A DNA stretch of 46,174 bases from Rodentolepis nana (taxonomy: Eukaryota > Platyhelminthes > Cestoda > Cyclophyllidea > Hymenolepididae), in contig UZAE01000049.1 in NCBI GenBank assembly GCA_900617975.1, forward strand, positions 1-46,174, read 5' to 3'. The notes under the pieces were generated by a model that worked only from the letters and a program-made list of their open reading frames with translations, was not told the origin of the DNA and searched no databases. The translations under genes were made by a program, and so were the position numbers. Shown here piece by piece: positions 9,301 through 22,226 of the stretch; position 1 is the first letter of the stretch, and the number at the start of each line of letters is the position of its first letter.

Positions 9301-12300
9301 TGCGTGCATTTGTATCTAATTCTGGTCTAACTCTCTCCCTCTCTGTGCTAGTTTGCATAGATCAGACCAAACGTAGTCTCCTTTCTATCCGTTTTTTCTT
9401 GTACAAATATTATATCCAATGTTTTATTTCTAGAGATGACAGGTTAGTATAGACTCTTTGTCTCAGCATAAATTAATGTCTCCGAATCGTCCCATTTTTG
9501 GCCTTTTAATTTGCTGCGTCTGTACTTGCTAATTATTGTTTAGGCTTATACCAGTCACACCATTGGTTTAAATCAAATGGCTGCTTCGGCTGTGGCACCA
9601 GCTACAATGGAGAATACAATTATTCTGTGTGCTTGCGAGGAGAACGAGGATCTACCCCAGTTGGCTGAACTTCCGGCCGATCTGTTTACTTCTTGTCTGA
9701 CGACACCAATCAAAACGGCTTTGCGGTGGCACTGGATGAAGTATAACAAGTATTTCCCGGGTTAGTCACTAAACCTCAGTTTTCTTTTCGGTTGAAGCTT
9801 TTTTTGTAAAAGTAGGTAGTGTTAGTAATTTCGGTTCATGTTTGGCGGTTGGAATGTACCTGAAGTGCTTTTTCTCCCCCGTATTTTTCTACTAAATCCA
9901 ACGGATTTACACGAGGCGTTGCTAGCAAAGAATGGAATAGCTGAAGGAAACCTTGTTAATGGGAACCTGGAGGGTGCTGGAAGGGTCTGTTGTATAGTTA
10001 TCGGCATCTACGTCCGCCAAATTACAATTCATAAGATCTTTGGCCCAGTGATGGGAATGAATATATACAGCGTTAAATTCAAATCAGCAAGAGGGAATAA
10101 TAAAATATAAGTTTCTCATAGGTGAGGAGTTTCAGTATATCCTTACATATCCGAATCAAATGGAGACATTAACGTTTTCTTCGGGAAATTCGAATCACTT
10201 TGGAGACCTTATGTACTGATGGTGCAGCTTTAACTTACTTATTAGCGTATCTAGAGATAACGAGATCTTATCTCATCAATGCCCACTCAATTATCGGGCT
10301 TACCGACCAAATTTAGTAAAAGTGATGGTTCAATGAAATCGGGTTTCCTATTTAACAAATGTAGGTTTGTAAATTATTTATATCAAATGGCAGGCGTTCT
10401 GATAGTTATCATTATTGACTTCAGGCTTCATATCAAAGTGGTAAAAAAGTCGAAAGGGGGGGGGAACAGAAGAGTGCTTCAAAGACGAAGGTAGAAAAAA
10501 GGTGAGGTGAGTACTGTGGAAGTAGTCGAATATGGCATACAGTGGGATCATGGCAGTTTGAAGTCAGAAGTCAACTACCCATTGATAGACTTTTTTGCCG
10601 TATGAATATACGTTACGTCTATCGCACACCCCGGTTTGTGAATTATTATATTGTCTAGAATAAAATGTGCAATCAAATCAATATTAATAATATAATATTT
10701 TTTCGTAAACCATATCACCAATTGCGGTAGCTGCATTACAAATCCCTTTAGCCCTTGATTCTCTTATCACCCACTTTGCTATTTGTGTTTCCTTTTGTCG
10801 TCATAATTTAAAAAAAAACTGCCGAAACCTTGATTTCTGGCCGTATTCGTGCTATGTGTCTTTGGGCGAATTTCAGCTGAGTAATTTGGGTTACTGTTTA
10901 TTTGCGATAGTAGGTTTTACTGTTTCCACATACGGCTAGTGGGTAGAATGATCTCAAAAGGCGTCTCATTAGGTGCTTTAAATGAAAGGAACACGAATTT
11001 TCGAAACCCAATGCAACGCAATAGGTTTTATCTTATCGCTTATCGGTCGAAGCTTGTGTCGGCTCGTCTAAACTTGCAGTCTAAAATTATCTGCACTTAA
11101 GGTGAGTGTCTGGTCTCTTTACGCCAAAATGATTTAATCTATAATAAGAAACATTGTATTTTAAGCACAGTTTCTTGCTTGTAACTAGGTTACTTTGTAA
11201 TTCAGTGTATTTTGGTCCTACTCAGATAATTGTGTTTATTACTTGCTTAATCGATTTTTTATGAGTGTCTCTTTTCCTGTAGGTAGAATTGATGAAGCCA
11301 TGCTTGACAACATTCCCGGGAATCATGGAAATCGAATGACTCTGTTGGGTGAAATTAATTGGATTTTCACTGCAGTCACGGACACCATTGCCTGGTGCAG
11401 TTTCCCAGTGGATTTATTTCAGAAACTGTTTCGTCAAGATCTTCTTGTGGCCAGTTTATTCAGGAATTACCTACTGGCTGAAAGACTGATGCGATCATTT
11501 GGCTGCCATCCTCGCTCTTGGCCTAAACTAGCACCAACCCATGATCATCCCATTTGGTAAATGGAGTTAAACTTTCACATTTCCAGCCTTTCGGACATAG
11601 CCACTTAATCGTGTGAACGGACATTTATTGGCATGGTGATGCTCGTCTATTAAGTGCAACAAGTTCTTTTTTATCTCGGAATTCCTACTAGTTCATTGTT
11701 TAGGAATAGGGTGTATAATTTATTATTAATTGTCTCTATTGATACAGGTTTGCAGTGAGCATTGCATATGGGATGAGCGGAATAAAATTGTCTTAACCAG
11801 AATGAGTGATGACGTTGTGCAGCTTTTGCCACAGTTATCAAATCTATACATTTAAAATCTCAATTTTCGGACTTTGCTTCAAATGCTTTATTTTCTTCTA
11901 TTTTTGATTCACTCTTACACTCGCACTAAATTTTGAAGTATTTATGTAGTGAGTTCTACCTATTCGTATTCCATTTCCTGATTGATCTTTTATATATAGA
12001 TTTCAGAAATTAAGTAGTCTTGCTTGGCTTACTTTAAGGCGAAAGCATTTAATACCACTTAAATAAGGAAAGTGACTAGATTAGATATCGGCTATTGATT
12101 TTATTTAAGCCAAACCGGAACATTGCAGCAAATAGCACGAGTCCGTATAAGAGCGTGGATCATGTGCGGGGAGGGTGGTAGTGGAATTTAGGTCAGTTCA
12201 TTTATAGATAATTTAATGGGTTTCCAAGATCAGTAAATCTGATACTTCTACGCTTTTTAAGGCGCTTCCATTGGTAAATGTTATCGATCAGTTATTACTG

Positions 12301-15300
12301 CATTTCTTCCTATGAATATAAAATTAAATTTAAGCATTATATGCTTGTGTTCGAAGTCCCCTGGAAAATTCGCTTGTCGTTCTATGTCCTCTTTAATCTC
12401 GCACTTATTAGAGGTCAATATTTTTTATGACTGTTGCCATGACTAAACCTGGGAGACATTATGACAGATAGCCCTTATCACTCGTAGTCTATCCATTGTA
12501 GTTATTGATTCTAATTAGATGCACACGATTGGATGTTTGTTGATGGAAGGGATAATAGATGAAGGGCCTTTATTTAAAGATTGTAATGGCTTCATCTTTA
12601 TTTGCGAAGACTGAGATTGAGATTGTTATTAAATGTTGGCTTTAACACATGTTCTACTCAACCCAGTAATTTCTTCAATCCAATATTTGAAGCATTGGAA
12701 ATCCGTTCACACGTGTTGGTACTGTTTCCCTTGAAAGGCCTACTCAAATCTCTCAATGATTAAAAATCTAATAACCATGACTATTTTGTGATTAACACAA
12801 AATCTCATTAGTTTAAGACTGAGAGAGATTTTAGTCCATCATCGTTTTTCAGGGGTGCCTGGGATCACGCTTTGGATCTCCTCTTCCATTACCTTCCACA
12901 AGTTCTTATAGGCACAGAAGGTGCAATCCCTGCTGATATTATTCTCTTTCAATATCGTCAGCAGCAACAGAATCTCCTTAATGAACTCCCCTTGGTTCTT
13001 GCCCCACCTCCAACATCAGATGTTCCAAAAGAACTCTTTGAGCTAACTACCGCTAAGACTCAAGGACTTATCGTGAGCATTTGATTTCATGTCTTATTTA
13101 AATCTTGTTGGAAGGAAGTCTTAATTACTATGTGCATATCTCTACCTCCTTTAAGGCGAAGCTAGCGGCAGTTGAACGACAGGTGGATTGTGCAAAGGAA
13201 AAGAAAAATGTAAAGGCCTCTGGACGTGCCATTGCTCCTCCACCGGGCTATGAAGTGAATTCCGCTGGTCCTACCGTGAGTTATACGTTTAGCTCCTTTG
13301 AATTGAATGAGGAATCGATTAACTTATGATGGTTTGTTGGATATGATTTGACAGAAAACGGTTCAATAGAAGAATGGCTGTTGAACATACACTTATAGCG
13401 TGGAATTGATATCACACTCCAGGTGCACTATTTCGCCTTCCTTTCACAGAGTACTGATAATTAATGTGGTGATTGTATTCAACATTTGAAATAGTGTTCG
13501 TTGAGAACATGTAGTTGCTTTGCGGAGCAAATGTTGCCTTGGTGTGCTTCTTCCTAAAGGTCACTAATGAATTGACTATAATTAATATTAATTCACTATT
13601 AAATGTGCATGGCATTCTGAGTTGTTCTATATAGAAGCCTGTATTTTTTGTACCTTGTCATTTTTTCTTTATTAAAATTAATCAGGCATGTAGAAGAGGA
13701 AAATGGTAGACTTAACGTTCAAATAACGATCATATATTTAATGAAATAAATTGCTTCATATTGCCTTGAATGTGTGGCAAACGCTTGATTTCCTGATTAG
13801 CCAATAATTGTATCGATAACTTTTCTGTATGTGGTATTGCATATTCTATTATTAGCTTGGGAATCTAAGAACCAATAATTCCGAGCATTGGGGGCTGATA
13901 ATTACGAGTTTCTCTCTAGCGAAACGAAGATATTCCATCAGATATCCTAACAAGTGGTTACCGAAATTTCACACATTCATAGTACACGACTTTATTAAAT
14001 ATTTTCACATCATTCGCCCATTGTTAGCATTAACAAGTGTGAATATGCCGTTAATCACCTATTATGTACTGATTCCAAAGTGGTTCAAGGACTCCTTGGT
14101 TTATTTTAATACTGACTCTTTATAAAATATCTTTCTTGGTGACTAATACTGACTACTAATTCTCTACCAGAAAAAAATGGCTTCGTGCCTTTGATTTGGG
14201 TTGATTTCCTTTTTGTTTTAATCTTAACCGCTCTTGTTTCAAGAAGGCTTAAAATTGCGGAATTAAAGCCTTCAGATTCATTTCGCTATTTCACTTGTTC
14301 CTTAACCCCATTTTTGGCATCTGTTGGCTTGAAACTGACTTTTGTGAAGGCGGCTGACCTAGTAAGTGTTTTGTTAATACCCCTATCTATTCCTTAATGC
14401 TTGGTTAGTAAATATGAAAGGTGACAAATGCGTGGATAGTGGAGGAGACCATCATACAGCTTATGAAAATGGAATTGATGTCGTCTGGTTGTTTTTCAAC
14501 GAAGACAATCTTGTATTGTTATAGGAATACAGGTGCAATAGCTAAGACATCTGATTTTCTCCCTGCTTTCTTCAACCTGCCAATTTTATCTTCTACTAAT
14601 CTTCTCTACAACCGCAGAATTAATAAATAAATAGAGATACATTGGTTGTTTACAGAAGGAGAGGGTTGAGAGACAAGGATTGTGGTGGAGGAAGGAATTT
14701 AGTGTTACTGGATTGTGTTCAAATCACTATATGGGTCCAAAGTCTGAAAAATAACAATGATTTGATATAGGTTGAGACATTCTCAGCACTATGTATGAAA
14801 TCAGGCCATTTCTATTGACTAAATCAATGAAAAAAACTTTATTACAGAGCAAGAAAACTTGTGGGTTAGGGATCGTCCACAATTTTATCTGTTTGCTCCT
14901 AAAAATCTTCTGTTTAGGAAACTAAGTAGGCATCTAACATCTAAAAGGTGAAGTCTTTTTCCTTCACATTCATATTTCCTCTCGCTCCTAGATACGCTGT
15001 ATTGAGTTGTGATTAACGCTTCCTTCTACCAACTACTGATTTTGGTTGTTGACTTTAAGTCCTGGGAGGGCCAATCCCAGGAATATTAATTCGCAAAGAC
15101 TGGAGAACAACTAAGTGAGTATTTTAGATATAGTGTCAAATGGGGCTGTGCTTTGTGGTTCTTTAACCCTTTACCGTCCATCGGACCGTACGGTCCTCTT
15201 TCAAAATAAGCTCCATTGGTAATAGGCGCTATTGCCATTTGAAACATGCTCAATGCGTCTATAGCCTTCGCATGATACACCACCAAAACTCATTACGTCG

Positions 15301-18300
15301 GCAGCTTCAGTCTGTTGTGGGGCACACACGAGTGTGGTTGGGTGCATTTTTCAAAAAAAAAAATAATTCGGGCATTTAAGGGTTAATCTGGATCTCATTT
15401 ACGTGCATGCGTTTTTTTGTACTAAATCGTAGGACATGGTACAAAAGCTTATTCGCTTCGAGAGATCATCGTAACGATGATGATAAACACTTTTTAACGT
15501 TTTACTTCATTTTTTCAAAAGACCTCCCGGAGTCGTCACGGTCATGGGAAAACTGGTGGTGGTTCGCCACGTAGATCAGCTCGCTTCGTTATTCAGAAAC
15601 ATGATTCTGCTTCTACTGCTGCTATGGATACCCAAGAACAACCCGTTGAAAAGGGCGATCAGGCTACTACAACTGCATCGACATCGACAACAGCTCCTGC
15701 TCAACCACATTCCGCTCCATCCCACTTACCAAGAAGTGGACCAGGTGGCCATCTCCATAGCCATCACCATGGACAGCATCATCATCAGCAAAAACAGAGC
15801 CATCACGAATCACGTGATGACGTAAGACTTTTTGTACTAATTGTGCTACGAAGGCGCAGTTCTTTCCTTTATTCAATTTATCTTTAAAATAATGGGGAGA
15901 TATCCTGAAACAATTTAAAAGCTCCAATTTCCTTACATTTTCCACTTTTTTGGAGTAAGCCGTCTTTTAAATCCAAGTTCTATTTCTTTTGAGCTTGTTA
16001 TGCTATCCTGTAAAAACTGTTGACCTCTCTATAAAGTGAAGAGTAGTTAAAACTTCATGAAACAATACTTGATATGAAATATCAAGTCGAGTATATGCGC
16101 GAGCATGAAGTATTGAACGAAATCATAAGGGCGGCAAATCGGAATCCTCTTTAAACACTAATGGTCTGGTGCTTTCTTTTCTCTTAGGAACGAGACCCAG
16201 AGGAGACGGAATCCTATGCCTCTTCCAGTGACGACATTGACGTCGACGAAGATGAATTGGAGGACGAAGAAGACCTTGAAGACGATCTCGAAAGTGGTGA
16301 AGACGGTGATTATGAAGATCTCAGTCATCGATCTCAAGAAGAAGTGGGGGGTGAGAGTCCACCTCCATCCGGCACCCAAGAGGAGCCCCAGCAGCAACCT
16401 CCGACCAACGTTAAGGTCTCTATGCCTGATATGCCAAAGAACCTGGCTTTTCTTTCCACCCTGTCAATCCGATCTGATCCCAATGATCAGCCAGGAAGTT
16501 CCGGTGCTGCTCCTCGTTCACGACCGGTTGTTGGCGCTGCCTCTGTTTTGGCACGAATCAATCAATACCGTCCCTCCCCTATCATCGGTCCTGCGCCCCT
16601 ACCTCTTGTCCAGGGTATTGAAGTTGACTGTCGTCCAAGCACTTTCTTTACCTCTCAGATGACCGCATTTGCTCTATGGCTCCGCACGTGTGCTAATGAC
16701 TCCCAACCAGGTAGTCGAGAGCTTCAAGCTGCCGTACAGTTACCAATTCTACTTCAGGTTCTCCTCTCCCAGACTCACCGAATTCGAGCCTTACAACTCC
16801 TTTCTGAGTTCCTTGATCTTGGCTCCTGGGCTGTCGGGCACTGTATCACTGTAGGGATTCTTCCCTACATTGTGCGCCTCTTTCACTCCAATGTCCTTGA
16901 TGTGAAACCGCAGTTGGTTTTCATTTGGGGCAAAATTATTGCCTCGTCACAGATTGACTTCTCTAGACATGAGGGTATTCGTGAATCGGGCTATCGGTAC
17001 TTTGTCAGCTGTTTACAAGATGCCACTAATCTTTCTCCCCTTGTCCGAACTATGGCTGCTTTTGCATTAGCAAAAATGTTAGTCAAAGGGGATACCGGTG
17101 AACCGGATTCTGTTTTTCAGGATACCTACCATACTTCAAAGCCCCTGTCGTTTATCCACGTCGCTGCCGATGAAATTGCTCGGGCTACAGCCACTGCAAC
17201 TGCTGAGGCGGCAAGGGCTGGGCATGCGTTTGATCATCTCAAAGTGTGGCTTCTCTTGGCTTTGGGAAGGGTGTGGATGAAATGTGATGAAGCTAAGTGG
17301 TTGGTTTTAAGGCCTGATGGAAGACGAGTGATTGAAATGGTGATTATCCCACGACTGAGTGACCCCTATCCTGTTGTGAGAGCGTCAGCTGTGTTTGCTC
17401 TGGGAACACTGATTGATCAGATTGGAAGTCTTGCAAAGAGAAGACTCAATGTCTTAGAGGTAGATATGGTATGTTCGCTTTAGTCTGCTTTTATTATTTC
17501 TACATTCCACTTTATTTAACTCTATTCCTCTTTGTTAAGCATTTTCTTTTGATTTTTGTGTTTGGCGGAGGAATTGAGTAACTCCAAAGACTTCCCTGGA
17601 GAAATATGTGTTCTTTGTATTTTAAATAGATCATATTATAAACATAAATCGGGGAAGTGTATGTATGGCCTGCGACAAACATTGAGTGCAGTAGAGTAGT
17701 AATTCTGGTCGTAAAGTGCCTTTTACCTAGCGTTTTTTAGGTAGACATTTGGATGATTATGTCTTACACAATCGAGTTCCAATTCAGAATAATCTGCACA
17801 TCTCGGATTGCTTCCTTTTATAATAACTGCCTTACTGATTAATAATTCTTTTTGAGTAAACTCTTCTGAACGATTTCAGACACTAGTTGGCAGAGGGTCA
17901 ATTTCACCAGTTTTCCAATACAAGATGTTGGCCCCATTAATGCACCTACTCAACAAGTTGTAACTTATTTTGCCAACATTAGGCATGATGAGCCTATTGC
18001 TTAATCTCTTAAGTAATATTGTAATCCACAAAACCCTGCATAAAGGCCTCTTTTTTGGTTGGCTTAAGGCACTGGTTCTTTATCTCCACCAAGCCTGCTT
18101 TTTACCTACCCAACAGATTAGTTATTTTGCAGCATGCGAGGAATTCGGTTTAATTAATCTCTATCTACTTTATGATATTGTGTTGGGATTCAATTGTAAA
18201 ATGATCCGCAGAATTCCGTGAACAGTGTCTTCCACTAGTCATGAATTGAAAGTGAAGAAATTCATACTTTTTCCTCTTCCAATTCTAGATTAGCCATCAA

Positions 18301-21300
18301 GTTGGCATCAACCTTCAACAATGCTCTCGAGATCCATGCCCCTTAGTTCGTTGCGAAGTTGTCGTTGCACTTCGATCTCTCGTTGAACAATACGAACAGC
18401 GTGTAGTGGAACAAGCGCATACCTTCTATCATATCATCGTTCAACGTCTTCCTCCTGCTCCCCATACACCCGATTCTACTATTTCTGCTAACGCAGTCAC
18501 TAACATCGTCTCCACAGAGCATTCGCGAACTCGTGAGTTACTGCCAAATTGCGGAACCTCTTTGTAACCTTTCTGATTTGTTTCAACCTTTGTTGATTTT
18601 CGATCCGCTTTATGTTTTTAGAACTCCCCGGCTCTTGAATTCTAAGATTTTCCCAAACATTGTATCCTTTACTTTATTTCATCTATTGAATTTAAATAAA
18701 CAGTTATGTTGAAGATAGGATCTTACAGGCATACATAGGTTTCTCTATAATATCTTCCGAGGGAATTAAGGAAGGTTGATTTACAGGTTTCTGTAGCTGA
18801 CCTGTGATTATCACTGGTCTTTTTTGTGACATGTTTTTCAGATCTGATATATTCGCTAATGTTATGTTTCAAGGTTAGGACTTCTAGGAATACTTAGGCC
18901 ATTTTTTATATTTTTTCTCCACAGTTTCTCAGGCAGCTGCGGCGGCCCTACTTCGTGGAATGGCCGAATTAGGTGGTCGTATCTCTCGCTCCCGAAGTCA
19001 CCGTGACCTTCGTCGCAATTCCACCACTTGCTTTACTGAATCCTCCTCAACCACTTCCTCTCTGATGAAGGACGGCTTCACTGTTGAATCGTCAGATAGT
19101 GCTACTGGTGGTATTGCTAATTACACCGTACCCGAATTCGTTGAAGGTGAATTGTAAAACGGAGCTAGTATGTTGAAGGAATATTTGTACTTTGTCAGAA
19201 TCCAAATTGTTTTATTATTTCTAGACTTTGAGCCGACTGTTCAGGGCAATATCTTTGCTCAACTCTGGGATATGGTTCTAGTGCTTGCGGCTGATCCTCA
19301 TCCGACTGTTATGAAGTTGGCCAATGCCATTTTTCTTCATATTCTGGAGGAAGTAAGTAGGGCTTTTTATAATGAGTTTTTTTCTAAATCAAACGATTTT
19401 CTGTGTGGACAGAATTCGGGGATGCAAGGTTGAATCTCACCGTCTTAGACTTTCAGTCATTTCTATAAACCTCATTGTTTGAACCGCACAATGGGCCAAC
19501 CTTATTTTAATGCCCGAGTTGCTAAGCCCATTTAGGAAAGACTTTCCCAATGTCCAACTTGTTCTTGGAGTAGATATCACGGAGCCTTTCTTGTGAAAGA
19601 TCCTTCAATTACATTAGCCAGACTTGTTTTGTTGACGGGTGGTTATTTTATCTTGAATTTTGCTGGTTTGTATGATTGAGTGCTGTGGCCTCCTATTCGA
19701 TATTCATAAGGCAAAACAGTTTATGGCCCTCTCTTGTTTAATCTCATCTAACTTACCTGAAATACTATTCACTGTTCCTTCCTTTTTCCTTTCAGCTTAT
19801 TGAAACGGTAAGTTTGATTGCCTTGGATTTTAGATTCAATTTGAACCTTTTGGGTAACCTAATCTCAAATTCTTTGGTATTTTCTTTTTAGTATGATGTA
19901 GCTAGTGAGGTTGTAGTAATTAATGGGGTCCTCTACCGTCGTGAAGAGGGTCCTTTAACTTCGAATGCAGCTGCAGCATCGCTTGATGGTGATCATCCAG
20001 CAGAAAGTCAACCTCAGACACCTGAGTAAGTTTGAAATTTCTTTGCCTTTTGCGTTGTCGTTCTCCTGCGACTGGTCGGTTATTACATCTGAATGAAGAA
20101 CGGTTGTACTAAGGGGGAGGGGTGTTTCGCTATAGATGTTCTGGTACCTTGGTTATTCGTTTGCTCTTGAATGTGCACCTGTGCACAAATCCATGATTAA
20201 TGTAGTTATCAGATTATCTTGTAAATCTTGGGGATGGCAGGAGGTAGCCATTCCGTTGTGTGACAAGTTCCCTTAAAACTTCCCAATCCCATTGAGGGAA
20301 GTGCTTACAATGATTGACTTGGTTGAAGGTAAAAATACTTGGGTCAATCTTTTGAGTAACTCACATTCTGCCTCCTTTCACTTGAACTAGAATTAACCAA
20401 TTCGGTTGGCCACCAGCACTACTGAATACGTATCTGCAGGGTATTGATCTCGTGACCTCTACCTTCGCAGACGTGTGTGTTACTGCACCACCGGAACTAA
20501 ACTTCTTAAAGATTTCTAGTTCCTTTCTAAAGGATTTAAGCAGGTAAAAGCTACTTCTAAAAAGGTATGAACTTATAAGGGAAACGCAGAATAGGGGGTG
20601 GGGTATTCATAGGTAGTCCATTGGTTGATCTACAGTTCATAAAGATGAACTAACTCTCAAATTTCCTTTTCACTTGATTGGATTAATATCAAGCTTACTC
20701 CTTTAAAAACACCACCTGCATAAGTCAACATTCTCTCATGTGTGCTCTGCTTTACTTTTAGATCATTCATGGTTTTGTTTTTTGTTTCTTTTCAGTGCAT
20801 CTTCGGGACCACAGCAACCGTTGCCAGCATCTACAGCTTCTATAAACACTCGGAGTAGACACTTTGCAGGCGGTGAAGCTAGTGTAAGTTTATTTGAACT
20901 TTACAGATCATTTTTCCGCTATGCCCGAATGTAAATAAAATATCCTTTTAGTCTTCTTCAGAAGTTAAACGACGATTGGAAGTCAAAACGGAGTTCTTTC
21001 AATGGTGCTCACGATGGTTTAGTCAACCGCTGCTCAATAAATACCCGGAAGCCCTCCAGGTTTCTCCGAATGGCGGCAATCAAGGTGAGTTCAACTTAAA
21101 TTAATAAATGGTGTTTTCTTTTGTTAATATTTAATTATTTTTATCATGTGTTCGGTTTCTTGCCCAGACCCCTTGAGTCTGTCTACTTTACTGAAAAAGA
21201 GTGTTTTGTGACCTTAAGTCCCATCCCGAAAGGACCAATAACTCCCTAATATTCTTATATTAATTTTCCCTCTACTCTTATAGCTTCCATAGTCTGGCTT

Positions 21301-22180
21301 TACGCCACCTAAGACATCAAAAGCTATTGAGCGAAGTTTCATTTCTTCTCAAATTACTTTGCATTAGGCATAGATCATTCGGAGTTTAAGCTCTATATTT
21401 GTGTGTGATTTCCTTCTTTCTGCCTCAAAAAATGCTCTTGTTGGATCTGTTGCTGTGGTGGTTGGTGATTTCAAAAAAGCCATTTGATTTTTTCTCGTCT
21501 TTCGCTCATATAACGTGTACATTATTTTATTAATTAGATTATCGCGGCATTTACGAAAGACCATCTCGTCTGAAATCATAAGTTATTTGATCGTACTGGC
21601 TTACATCTCCTTAGGGTATTGTAATTTACACTGAGTGTTAACGTCTAGGTTCTCTCTTTATTTGATCTATTGCTTTACTGGTTTGTCAATTTTCTCATTA
21701 AGTGTCTATTTCATTCTATACTATTAAAATTCCCTGAACTGACTCTCAGATTTTTATATTGAACTATCCATTTTCTCAAAAAAGCCCTCCGACAAGTATC
21801 AAAACTTTAAACAGAACGAAGATTTACATGTTTTTTTACAAGCTCAAACTTGCCTTTAACTCATCCTTAATAGTATACAACTTTCCGATCATGGCATGTA
21901 AGGTCAGGATCAAGACAGGTTTGCTTCTCAAACCAACTAGCAATTTTCAACTCTTTGAATGGCAAATTTCGAGATCAGAGAAAACATAAAATTTTTTTAA
22001 AAAAAACAAATCGGAAACCTGTTTAAATCATAGAAGCTTTACAACAGGTTTATGGAACTGCTCCATGTAGGGCAGTCCATTATGATTGGACTAGACGCTT
22101 TAAAACGAGAAGAGTGCAACTTGATGACGACCCACGAGGGGGGGGGGGGGGGAATCCACCACAGAAAGAAATCAAGATAA

Positions 22181-22226
<46 letters not shown>

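Noticed and set aside
9838..10110. 90-codon ATG frame in raptor intron 6
   Set aside because: It lies wholly inside an intron whose flanking exons join in phase. No recognised similarity.
14171..14397. Possible extra raptor exon after a CTACCAG acceptor
   Set aside because: The phase required by exon 9 meets a stop within eight codons.
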